Shown here: one piece after another, positions 47,801-61,100 of the stretch
How the letters are laid out: every line of letters starts with the position of its first letter
Position numbering within the stretch: the first letter of the stretch is position 1
From: Tubiluchus corallicola
Taxonomy: Eukaryota; Priapulida; Priapulimorpha; Priapulimorphida; Tubiluchidae
NCBI GenBank assembly: GCA_030141605.1
Contig: JAQGDQ010000012.1
Location: forward strand, 948,359-1,012,358
Direction: 5' to 3'
DNA: 64,000 nucleotides
Position numbers and translations under genes: made by a program
The notes under the pieces: model-generated
Database searches by the model: none
What the model was told of the DNA's origin: nothing
The model's input: the letters and a program-made list of their open reading frames with translations, nothing else

Positions 47801-50800
47801 GAGATTCACTCTATCCTGATATGCTCTCTTGACCTTATAATATTATAAAACTATAGGAATTCACCAAAAACAATTACTGCATGTGTGAAGCTTGATTTGA
47901 CTAAATGTGGGAAATGTTCATACTAAGATATAAATAAGCAAAATTGATTCAGCCTGCTGTTAAGGAATGCACATGCTTCCTATGCTGCTGGTAGGGAAAT
48001 CAGTAATTAAACTCTTTTTGAATAATTATCTCTTAGATGAGTACGTCAGCAATACACTCATTAAGATCAAAATCAAAGAGGTCAGTAGAGTCAATTGCAC
48101 AAGAACACAAGAATGCCCAAGCCGCTACTTTGTGATGTACACCAAAGTTTCCATCTCCAAAAACCATGACATTTGCTGAAGGATAACAGCAAAGATCTAC
48201 ACAAATATTCGGTGAGATAGTATCTAGTACTGCACAAAACTGAGAAGATGAGGGTCGATACAAAGAAACGTGATATATATATATACAAGTATTTCACTTA
48301 TTCGCATTTTCATAATCACAAATGCAATAATAACAAAAAAAACACATTATAGTACTTACAGGCCATCTACAAAGTTAATAAGAATAAAAATAAAAGTAAT
48401 TTAGCAGCTGATATACATCTTAAGCTAATCAGCTAGTCAGTTAATTAATTAACAGAATATTCAGTAATTGTTATTGTTTGAGAAGCCAGGTATTACATAT
48501 TCGCCCTGACTATGCTGTCACACTAAAATTTAACTCACGAACTCACACTGCTTTGTGCTCAGTTCTTACCCATTGTTCCCACGTGTCACCAGGTTTAGCT
48601 GCCTTATAAAGTTTCAGCCTGTCACTTATAGTCTGGCACGCTTGCAATACAGCTGGTCCGCATAAATCTGCAGTCGAGCTACCTGCACTGACTGTTGTAT
48701 TTGGGATCTTGTCCGTACTGTTGACACTGATCTGTATCTTGTCTATTGGAACTTCTAGAACACGGCTTGCAATCTAAAAAACATATTATACAGTTGGGCT
48801 TCGTTATACTCCTCTCTTTTTTAATGCCTAGTTCAATCAGTGTCCAAATTTTCTCCAGAATATATATATATATAGTAAATATACAGAAACACCTCACAAC
48901 AAGCATTACAGGTGCTCATATTTGTCACGTATACTGTAAAGGATTTAAAAGTATACTAACCAAAATGGCAATCCATTATTTACAGCACAGTAAGTATGAC
49001 TGCTCTATGAGTTGCACTTAACATCTGAAGTTATACTCACTTGGTAACACTGCCTGGTCTGATTCTATTGTGCCAATGAGAAACACTTCCATCTGGCACT
49101 TAACACTTTAGTAACACTTGTGATGTATTTAGCATGTAATGTAAATAAATCAAGCCAAAAGTCATTATGATGGCTTCAATTAATGCACAGCAGAAGAGAA
49201 AGCAGGGCAAATCCAATATGAAAACAAAAAACTTTAATTAATAAATTATTTAAATGAGAGTGATTACGTTCAGTCTACATTTATAGTCATGTTTGTGCTC
49301 AATGTACAGCAAATAGCTACCATTATTCATCAAGTTTTTTGTACAGTGAAGAATAAATGACTGACTGTTCTTCAAATGCATGCAGCTTCTCCTTAATTGG
49401 TTTTGGGCACTCATAATTGATATTAGGAAGTCTTTAATAGCATATAGCATACACCTTTATAATGCTAAACTCATTACAATGTCAAATATCACTCTTCCCA
49501 AAGTAGGTATTATATGACAGTACAGTACAACGTCGAAGCCGATACGGCTAAATCAGTGCGAGTCAGATGTCCATGAAACCATCTCTTATCCACGACTTGA
49601 ACCTTCTTGCGTATCCAAGCATCCGTCTTTCTTCATCGAGTTTTTCGGCACAGTTGTTGACTAGGGATCTCCATGCGGGACGGTCGTGAACTGCGAAAGG
49701 CAGCTTGTCCAACTTTCCACCTTTCCTCAGAGAGAACTTCACCTTGTCCTTGAAGCGAAGGAGAGGACGACCAACACTGCGAGAGCCACTGGTTAGTTCT
49801 CCATGGAGAAGGGCCTTTGTCGGTCTCTTATCGTTCATTCTGACCACATGCCCAAACCACCGAAGTTGAGCCTTAGTAAGCGTAACCTCGATATCTTCCA
49901 TCTTGGCACGATAGCACGTCTTCGTTTGCATGACAATTATATGAACATATTGTATATTTGTTTGCTGACAACACGCAATAGTAATTATTGATAATCTGTT
50001 TAGGAGAAATTACTGCCCAGCTAACAATACTAATTACAGTAGTGCATGGGACTGTTCAGACAATAAACTTTTAAAATAAATCTTTATATTTTATTTTATT
50101 TTAATGTTTCAAGATAATTCACTAGTATAATAAGAAAGTAAACAGAAGGAAATAGAAAGATATTCGAAAAGATAGTGGAAACTAATCACACCTGTAGCAT
50201 TTTCACATGCAGTCCTTGACCCATTTCAATTCCACCAAATGTTAGCATGACTGAACCATCTGTGTAAACGTGGACAACAGCCATTGCCTGGTTAAGAAAT
50301 TTAGTAGCAAATGGAATGCCAAATTTTACTGGGAGTAAATGCAAACCTCGTTTCTGCCATCGATTCTCACTACAACAGAAAAGTTGTGCTGTACACTAGT
50401 CAAGTAAAAACACAAAAGTACAGCACAAGGTAAAACAATCAAAAAATGAAGTGCATAACTAACAAACTTTCAAAGTAATGTTACAATCAAAGTTTAGACT
50501 AGAAAAAATGTGCTAAAATTTAAAGTACAATAACATTAGAAGCAAGTGCTCTACAAGGCAGAAATTTCATTCTATGATACCACAACTCATTAGCTTTCAG
50601 TTGTGAATGTTACAAGTAAGTGTAGTTTCAGTAGTGTTTAAGTTATGGCCGAAAAAAATTGAAATGACAGTGTCAGTGACCGTGTGAAATAGCAATGTCT
50701 GCTAATTATCAATTGAAAAATAGCCAGGTCGACATTTTTGAAGCACTCAATATATGACAGCAGAACAACAAAGAAATCAGGCTTTTTACATCATGGCCTT

Positions 50801-53800
50801 CATACAAAAAATAAAGTATCTATAAAGATTTGTTGTCAAGAAAAAAAGAATTTAATACTTAATCCTATGAACTACGGAACAATGAATCCAAAGAGTGCAC
50901 AATGGCTGCACAGAGCTGTTTAATTTAAAGAAACTAAAAAAATTGTTAAGATATGTGACCAAATACCCCTTAAAGAAGTAAGAAACTATATGAATTGTTG
51001 AAAGAAATGTCTATGCCTAGTTTCAGTAAAAATGGTTGATACAAGGAACACTTGCTGCAATTTTAACAATAGTGTCGCAAATTGTTTTCTGGTATTTCTT
51101 TTTTTGATTTCTTGTTTTAAGAAAAAAAAATTTTTGGTGTTTACACATAAGCATTTGTAACATCAGCAGGGCCATTTCTAACACTAGGCAAATTAGGCAG
51201 TTGCCTAGGGTGTCAAATTTCAGAAGTAATTCTTTAATTTTTAGCACAAATAATAGCACAGGATATGACTAAATGCTTAAGTGCACTTTAAAACCTTTTA
51301 ATTAGATGAAACAGATTTCTTGCATTACTTTTAAACCAAATGATATATCCATGCGAAAACAAAACGGTACTGTCTTCCCACAATAAATTGCTAACCACTT
51401 TCGCTTCACCTGGCTTCCTAAGAACATGTAATTTCAGGTAAACTGTCATCCATCATTTTATTAATTTTATTATTCAAGAGCATGCATTTTAATCCTTTGG
51501 CCTCGTAAATAGTTTATTTACTTTTAGTATTTAATAGTATTTGTAGATACTTTAAGTAGATTACAATAATTAAAGTACTTACATTAAGTAAGTAAATTAA
51601 TTTATGTAAGCTTTTACATTGTAATTTTTATTTTAGTTCTATGTGTCTACTACTGGATGGATGACAGGCAGTGATCTGTTCGAGGATTTATTTCCTTGCT
51701 GTCATCCATGGCATACAATGGGAGGCACAACCTTCGTATTGATTATGGCCATACAATTTTACTGCTTACTTTCATTCATGTATAAAATGTATATATTTAT
51801 TTTTGTGCCAAACAAATAATAAATAAGTTAATAAATAAATAAATGTACCAATTAATTGGTTTAATTTCTAGCATCGATAATGGCATTTATGTCGAAACGA
51901 TCATTTGCACTCGGTAAACATGTAGATTCCAAGAGGCTGGCTCTTTTGTGTATTACCCAAGACTCTGTAGTTATATTTTTGACACAAATGAAACAAAAAA
52001 ATAATAAAAGCATACTTTCTAGTAATTTTACGGCATGTCAAAAACTTTATCAGGTTTCTGTGCTTATAACTGTTTGTTCATACAGTGTTTAATAACTAAT
52101 AGCAGAAATCAGCACCTGGTTAACAGTAACTTAATTTTTCACCTACTTAATAAATAATCATTACCGGTTAAACTGTGCAACTTGTTCCTGTCTGTTCGAA
52201 TACTGACTTAACTTTATGCAGTCATCAATGCATAACTGACAGTTATCATCATCTACAGGCATATTATTCCACAACACATCTCCAGAGTGAAACAAATTTA
52301 GTTGTCGCACCTGAAAATACATCCATCTTTTTAAGAAATGTCATAACATTAGTCAATTTATATACTAATTACTTCTAAAACTGTGAAAAAAATCCTTGCA
52401 TGTACATGGAAAATCTGCCAAATTTGTACTTTGCAACTGTAAGTCTGAAAATCTATGGCAAACACAAACAGTCAAGCCAGTTAATAGATACCTATTCAAA
52501 TTATATTTCTGAAGTTCTCTTTTAATGCTGCATTGAAGCTAATAATAAATCAAATTTATCCTACAAAACAGCTATTGTGTACTGTAAATTTTCCATCAGA
52601 ATTTTTTTACAGTCACTACTGAAGGACCGCAGCTATGCTGTTAATCAGAAACCAAATATCACGAAACTATTAAAGTATTTTACATACATGTAATGCATCC
52701 ATATGGAGGTACTCTGCTATCTTTACAACGCAGTTTTCCATAAACAGAGAAGCCTGTGGCCGACCGAAACCTCGCATTGCATTTGCACTTGCAATATTAG
52801 TTTTACAGATGGCACTGTTGAAACGTACATTAGGAACCCGATAACAGCCACCTGTAGCCAACAGCAACTCCTTCAGTCCCTGTATAAAAAATAAATAAAT
52901 AAAATTGTGTTGCACAATAAAGGTAAAAATAGCTTTATAGAAACTGTAATAAGGTCAAGACATGAGATGTGTCCACAAAGATCAACTCTCTACTCAAACT
53001 ATTGCGCAGCAGAGAAAGCACCACACTTGTGATCATAACAGAATAGTTCGACATCACTATGTTTGTAAATCAATGAAAATTTTTAAGAAAATGGCATAAA
53101 TGTTAATGAATAATCCTACTGTCAGAAAAAAAATGTATGAAAATAGAACAGCAGAGTGCTGAATAGGCGACCAACACAAGCTTTTATTCTGTCCAACCAG
53201 TGGTGGCTCGTGTATAGGTACTGTGGTACTGTAGCACCCCCTGTTTTCACTCATTATTATCGACAATATTTAATATCATAAGTATTTTTTCTTTAGTTGG
53301 GAAATACAATTTGCTTCAAACCCAAGCAACGTGGTGTTTGGCCACTGTGTAAACTTAGCGTGTGTGCTTAAAACATAAATTATTTAATAATGGACCCCTT
53401 GCATCCCCAAGGAATAAGGTCTGAGGTTGTAAGTGAACTACAACAGTTTAATTTTTCATAGTTATCTCTCCATGAGAAAGTTGCAGTTAAAAAAGAGGCT
53501 GTTCAACACCTGATCTTTAAATATAACTATAACATTAAAATTACATGTATGTACATTTTACACAGTACTAAAACAATGGCCAAAAATTCTCTAAAGCAGC
53601 ACCCCCACTAATTTCAGCTATAATCTGCCACTGTGTCCAACTATATATTGACAGAATAGCTGCAACAATAAAAAAATTATGGCACACAATTATAACCTAT
53701 GGAAGTTATTTTAAAGTCAGTAGCAAAGTAATAAGATCTTGTGATTAGTGAAGTGAAGTTAACCAAAAATAAGTCGTATATCAACTTAATATATGTAATA

Positions 53801-56800
53801 GTTAACCAAACATATATGTCAGTTAACCACCAGAGAACAAAGTTCAAGAATGCATAAATATTCAGAACCAAAGTTAACCGACTAAAATTTTTATAACTAC
53901 ATGTTAGTAATATTAGTATAATAATTAACACAAACTATTGGAGAAAGCACAGATGCATATCCAGCATTCAGGTAGACAAAGAAATCCAATGCGTGAATTT
54001 TTCCGTTGCCATCAAATGCAACCTATAATAAAAATTCAGAATATGTTAATCAGAAGGGTAAAATTAGATGGAACATGAGATGCTGTTTTTCATATTTCTG
54101 GATTATTTTTGCTGAAAAACTGCTATACCTTGTATCTAAACAATGATTCATGTCGTCCCCCTGTTATTAAAAAATCTTCTGCCCTGCTAAAAACACATCT
54201 CACTGGACACCCAAGCCTGGAAAAAACAAAAATTACTTGTTAGTTTGAAAAGTAAATTTTTTAAACACTATATGAAAAATTGCTATCTTCTATAGTACTA
54301 AGACAGGAAAAAACAAAGCAATGAAACCAAATGTGCAAACCAAATTTTGCGGCAGAAAAATAAAACATATTCCTACCGAAAAGCAGCTACAGCAGAGGGT
54401 CCAGCAGTTAGCATGGGATCCCCTTCTTTACCCCCGAAACCACCTCCTATGGAACAAAAATTTATGATTTAGAACAAATGCTAAAAAGAAATGAACACTT
54501 ACCAACTTCTTTCCAACAACAAAAATCACTCAAGTTTCAAAGTTTCCATATTCTGATAGACCACAAAGTCAGTTCATAAATTATTCCATTGCCTTCAAGT
54601 ATAACATATACATGACATTAGCCCAAAGTTGCTGAGACAAACAATTCGGCTTAAAATGCAAAGAAATAACTTTCAAATCATTTCAACTATATGTTATTAG
54701 AAACTTATAATTTTGTTAATACACCATACACACCGCTAGGTGGTAATGGTAATGGTAATTAGTCCAGCGGTATGGTAATTAAGTCACAATATCACACACT
54801 GATACTCACATTGAAAAACATGCCACGAGCAGCCAGAACACAAAAATAAAATTCTTAACATTGTACATGAAAATATAAGAACTAGATAAATATATAAGTA
54901 TCTCACCAAGTCTTTTGGTGTATGCAACAACTCTGTTGCCAGGTATCCCCAAAATATTTGCCACACTCATCTGCAATACATAAAAACCTGTGTTCTAATG
55001 TTACACTAGTTTCACTATTTCAAAGAACTTTCTTATTTCTCGGGAGCATGCAAGGATACAGTTTTAACATCATGTGTCTTAGGAACATCTGAAAAAGTGC
55101 AAACAAGATCCAGCCGATCCTAAAGATCATAAAAAATAATACACTCCACAAAAGACGTGCATGAACCCAACAGTTAAATGCTCACAATGCACAATTATGC
55201 TTTATTGCTGAAAATTCAAAAGTAGATATAGATAAATTAAATTGTGCATAATTAAGCACGAGGTAATGATACTTTAGTAGTATGTTACAATTTAAAGTAT
55301 AAATTGCTATTAAACATTGCTATTGTATACTGCTAATTTTCATTAACACACAAAAATGATTATAAATTCTTAATGTGCAAAAATGTCACTTGTTACACAT
55401 GCAGCTGCTTTAAGGTAAGCGTTACAGCATAACAACATTGACAAAAACATTTTATACTTCTTGACTACAAATACATATAACATTTTTATCTAAATTTAAG
55501 GGATGTCAGAGAAAGAAAAGGCATAGAAGGTACAGCAAGCAATGAAATAACTGAAAAAATAGTTTCAAGGTAACGTAAAAACATCTCTCTTGCCATTGTT
55601 ATCAAAAGAAAGATACCACAAGCAATAAATGTTACTAGGGTTTGTAAAAAAAATTCAAGTGTGACTTTGAAAAAGAATTTGAAAAAGAAATTAGTATTGT
55701 TCCTAAAAAAACAAAGAAATCAGAAATTTAAACTGCTTCCTTTTATCATAAAGAAGTGAAACGAAAATAGTTTTCTAAAATTCAGGAACTTTACAACTGC
55801 ATTTTAACGATAATTTTGTAATATTTAAAATATAGTTAACAATGACATTAGCATAGAAATATGGAACTAATAAATCAGGCAAGTAGCGCTGCAAAATGCT
55901 AATACCTGCACTAGTTCTACATTTTGAGTAGCCGATAAAATATCCATCTCCATTTTTTCTCCTCGAGGAATGCAAACAGCCGACTGAGTCTCCATATAAA
56001 AATGTTGCTGTCCACCTGTCTTGAACTCTCCTTCTGCAAAAATTACACACAGTAAAACACATAGATAAAGTACATTATTTATATACTATTATAATCCTAA
56101 AAACAAAAACATGTAAGACAAGAAATACTGAACCATGTCAGTTACTGTGCAGGAGCTAAGGTCCAACTAATAAATTAAAAGTGAACACATTAAAACAGCA
56201 AACTACATAGATTAGTACTACCTAACCTATGCTTAATGCTTACTGAATATAATATATCAATTACACAATATTATATATTATACATACTTAAAAAAATCTC
56301 TCCCTATATGTAGTGTAGCATAATTACAGACATAGTACAAAAACAAAACACAGAACTATTGAATAAAATTACTTTCACCATGATATAATACCTATTACAT
56401 GTTCTGAACAGGTTAAAGCTTCATCCACATTTCCAACATGAACTTTAAAACCCGGATCTTCAAAATAGGAATTCGCCTTGATAGCATCCTGCATAAATGA
56501 AATGATTACTGTATAAAGCTTAAGCAGAACATTTCTCAAATGTTCTGAAAACAACAATATCCATAAGAATCTTTATTATCATCCTACATGTATTTTACCC
56601 TACTAAGGACTTCATCAGAGATCATTAAATAAATCAAATAAGAGAATATTCACCAAAACACAGTTATACAAGAGTTATATCAGTTATAAACATTTAAAAA
56701 AAACTTACCAGAATTCTACTATATTGGTCATAAATAGACTTAAATTTAGTGTTGGTTAGACTGGCTACGATCTTGCGCCTCCTTTAGGCATGTATACAGT

Positions 56801-58163
56801 AAGTTATGACTTGCTATCGCTATCTATATATATATGTGTGCATCTAATTATATATATATAATATATGTATGTAGCCATATATATATATATATATATGCAG
56901 CCATTAGTATGCCATCAGTTCTATTATAATAATGTAATTTTAGAGCAGATAGAGACGACCTCATGACAATCGAGATGCCATATTGGAAATGTGTTATATG
57001 CAATACCAACATGTATATGAAAGTTGAGAGGTAAGGCAATTTTCTCTGTGTAATATCTACATGTCTCTATGTACATTGCTTAGCATATCAACATATGTAT
57101 TTATTGTGTTTTTATGTACTTGATATGTATGTTTAAATTTAAACCGAAATCTCATAGTTCACTCTTAGTACACTCACCATTCCTTTACTTACTTAAGCAA
57201 ATTATGCTCCATATGTAAACTTTATGCTGAATTTATCACACCTAATTCTGAAAATTTCGTTAAGATAATTGCGCATATAATTAATTACTAATAGCAACAT
57301 TACTTACAGGGTGGTTGACTTTGATAACTTTTAGTTCCTCGTCACCTTTTCACCAATCACTTGAATATCATAACTCAGATAATTTAATCATTTAATAATT
57401 TTGTCACTTTGTATCATATTATCGTTCCATGCACTGTGTTTTTCGTGTAAAAAGGTGATTAATAAAAAAGATACTTAGATACTAGATAGATACTTACTAT
57501 CATAATATAAAGGTTTAAATTAATTCTGTGTAAATGTTCAACTTTTTGCAAAAATGTAGAACTCTGGTAAGTTTTATTGAAATGTTTATAACTGATAACT
57601 AACGTATAACCTGTGTAACTTTCATATAACTGTTTTTTGGTGAATATTGTCATACTTGATTTATTTTAGTCCCCTAAAAGCCCTTAGTAGGGTAAAATAA
57701 GTGTAGGACGATAATGAAGATGCCTGTGAAATGAGACTGCACTAGTTGCTGCATTCATAAGAAAGATAATCCAAGCTCTTTATTAGATAAAAATTCTACC
57801 ACATTCATTCTTCTTTCACACAAAAGGTCAACCGAATAACAAACTAATCACAGTTAATATTATTCACCTCAATAGTTACAATGACAGGTAAGTCCACATA
57901 TTCAACCTTGACCAATCTAGCAGCTTTCTGAGACACCTCCCTAGTCTCTGCTATGATTCCCCCAATTAACTCCCCTGCGTATTGGACCTCGTCTTCCGCA
58001 AATAAGGGCTGATCAAAGTTATTCTGAGCAAGATTTTTGCCAGGAATGTCTCGGCAATCAATAAATGTCACAACACCAGGTGTAGCTAATGCTGCACTGA
58101 CGTCAACTGATTTTATCTGTGCATGAGCCCTTTGAGAGATAACTACTCCTAGATGTAATTCAC
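44874..58163 (-). CDS. Gene B exons 13-26: molybdopterin (Moco) domain
   Basis: Exons: 58163-57868, 56488-56392, 56033-55906, 54970-54907, 54446-54377, 54216-54129, 54022-53936, 52879-52688, 52310-52165, 50369-50192, 48773-48570, 47833-47579, 46303-46136, 45041-44874. Motifs: [121 protein letters not shown]. Exon 20 opens [13 protein letters not shown], placing Glu at the human Arg881 position as in gene A. The AFRGFG motif reads AMRGFG here: the residue before Arg is Met instead of Phe. Confidence 0.9.
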
Positions 58164-61100
58164 CTAAAATAAAATATGTAATCTAGAAATGGCATTTCAT
58201 AAATGTAAATAGGAAGCTTAGTAAAACTTGGTATATTAATACTGTATCTTGTCATATAACAACTAATGTAGATGTTATGTAGTGTAATATAAGCCAGTAT
58301 TTTTGTTTTCTAACAGTAAACTATGTATCAGTTTACATGTGATAGCAGTAGTGTTATCTACTAAACTCAAAACTACCCGTCACTACAAAGTTAGAGCAGA
58401 TGAGCACCTAGGACTTTCACACAGGATATGAAGTGCTCTGCCTCTCCTCTCTGACTGACCGACTGACCTACCTACCTACTTATCTATCTATTCTACATAC
58501 ATATAGACAGATATGTATATATATATGTATATGCATTCATGTATTTTGATTACTATAATCTCAGTGGCTGTTCTGGTGTTAATCAGTTTAGTTGAAAACC
58601 GAAGGTTAATTAGGTTACTGAAATTACAAACAAGCTGACAGGGTGTTGCATGCATTTAAGTTATGCATGTGCTGAGTATTTCTCAGTACTGAGTGACAAA
58701 AGCGAATCTTCTGAGGTTGGTCTTCATACCTTCAAGTAGCCTTGTATCATCACAGTATACAGCCTCTCCCGTTGCATGTTCTAATGCAGAAGAATGAACC
58801 AAAGGACGTCCTAGAGGATCCTGTTCTGGCTGACTGGATTTTACAACTTCAAACACTTGTGAGGTCTTAGGCATTTCTCGCTCAACTTTGCCAGTTGCAT
58901 GCAATGCACTTGTCTAAACAGAATACCATGTTGTAATATTATTGAAATTTAACTTTTACACACAGTAAACTCCGCACACAGCACAATTCCCGTAATTCCG
59001 TTCGGTGTCAATTGGAATATCATTTGTCTCGGATAGATTCAGTAGAATGGATTTGTTTCTATATATCTTAATGTTTAAAGCAACTGCAAAACTCGGTATA
59101 TCACTGACTCCGTTATATTTTACAGGCATAATATATACAGACTTTCTCAATAAATACAGACGGTGCTTTTATGTACGCATACAATGTCTAAACCTTGCAT
59201 ATAAAGTTTCACTGCTGATTGCTTGATCTTGATCTGTTTCCTCTTGAGTTGCACTGCAGTAGTGTTTAACTGCTTTAGTGCTAGGCATTTTCTAAATAGA
59301 TTACTCAAAACAAATGGGGTATGTCAACAATTAATCATTTTAAAACAAACTAAGTTACCTTTGGCAGGCTCTTGTTTTAATAACCAGGCACCTGTTTTAT
59401 ACTAAATAACTGCAAGCTACAGAGTGCATCCATCGGGAAACGAGTGCACAAACATGAGTATTAACTGAACTCGGTTTATTGGGCAACTTGGGTAGATTCT
59501 TTGGCCCTTGCTATCCGGGGTTTAGTGCATTACAATTTCGACTGATATTAGACATGGTATAGACATATCATACAAAAGTGGTGCTGACATGCCATTACCA
59601 GTTGGCATACCAGTGATTAGTATTTGTGGGGAATATCTGTTGCACTTGTTCACATAAATGGCAGATTGTTTTAAGATTCTGCTTGCCTAAAACCTACAGT
59701 AATCTCTACCTAACAATTTCAAGTGTTAGTTCACTCAAAATATTAGATTGTTTAGTAAACCATTAAAATGGTACTAAGGCCTGTCATGATCAAAATACAT
59801 CATGTAGCCTATTGATCATGGCATTTAACAGCAACTCACTCAACACTGGACAAGTTGGTGGTTCAAACCTGGGCTCAGTCCCGACGTTTACATATTTCAT
59901 ATCTTATAGTCAAGTTCCGTTTCAAATCTTCAGTAGTTTTGGATTTGTTCTATCATTTTACAAACTTATTTAAATAATATGACAGATAACTAAAAACGTT
60001 GATTCTAGTAATTTAAAACTAACTAATTTAAAACTCAAAATACAATTATTACAATCATACAAAAAAAAGAATCACATAATTTGAATATGATCTGCTGTAG
60101 AAATGCCAACCTCTTGTAAAACCTGCATGTAGAACTTGTAAAATAGACTTGTTACTAGAAGATTCCTGTAGTCAACCATCCCATCAGGGTCGTTAGCTGG
60201 TATCTTTAGTTCAATTTTGAGAGAGTTACATGCAGCTTGCAACATTTCATCATTCCATATTCTGCACAAAATACGGTTTAGATTAACGCAATATGCTAAA
60301 TCATCACAGGTACAGCGACTAAATAAGCCTAGTTAATTATAACTTACAAAGAGAAATTTTCAAGAACAGGATACATTTGGCAAAGTATAACACAGAAAAA
60401 TTTAACTATATCCATGCTGTTACTGTGAAAAGGCTTATCAGTATTTTAAGGCTCCAGTATCAGCTGCCATGACCACAATAATTAACGTTACAATACAACC
60501 AGTACAAGATGGGAATAAGATTCTTTTGAACCATATGATGCGTATTATATAAAACAAATCAAATAATGAAAAATTATATATTGCACAAATGTCGGTTAGA
60601 CTTCCACTATCTAAAACACTAACAATGATATTTCCAGTGATCGGCCAGTTCCACTAGAAGATGAACTTGTCCAAGTTCCAAGTTTTTTGGGAACAAATGA
60701 ACATAGTGCAAGTACAAGTTTCTCCTAGCCAGAACGAACCTTCCTTCACTTCAAGTTCACAATAGAGTTTTGACAAAGTTCAAGTTCAAGTTGCTTTCCT
60801 AATAATTGCTAAGTGCCTAAGTTCACAAAAAAGTGAAGGAGCTCCTGCAACTTGTTCACAAGGTCAGATAATTTGAGTCTCTTAGTGGCTGCTCCCCTAA
60901 ACACACCTTCCAATGAGTGATTCTGCAGTCGTCCTTGCAGCCACTGTGGTTGGTCCAATGCCACCATAGCAGGCTTGAAAATTTTTTATTCCTTTATTTG
61001 GCTGATCCAAAAGCACTCTGAAGGCACATACAACAACAGCTGTATCAAACTCCCTTCTATTCGACTGTTTGTAGGCAACAATATGATCATACTGAAATAA

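Noticed and set aside
59840-59880. GGTTCAAACC resembling a tRNA B box
   Set aside because: No convincing A box at the right spacing and no cloverleaf could be drawn, so no tRNA or tRNA-SINE is called.
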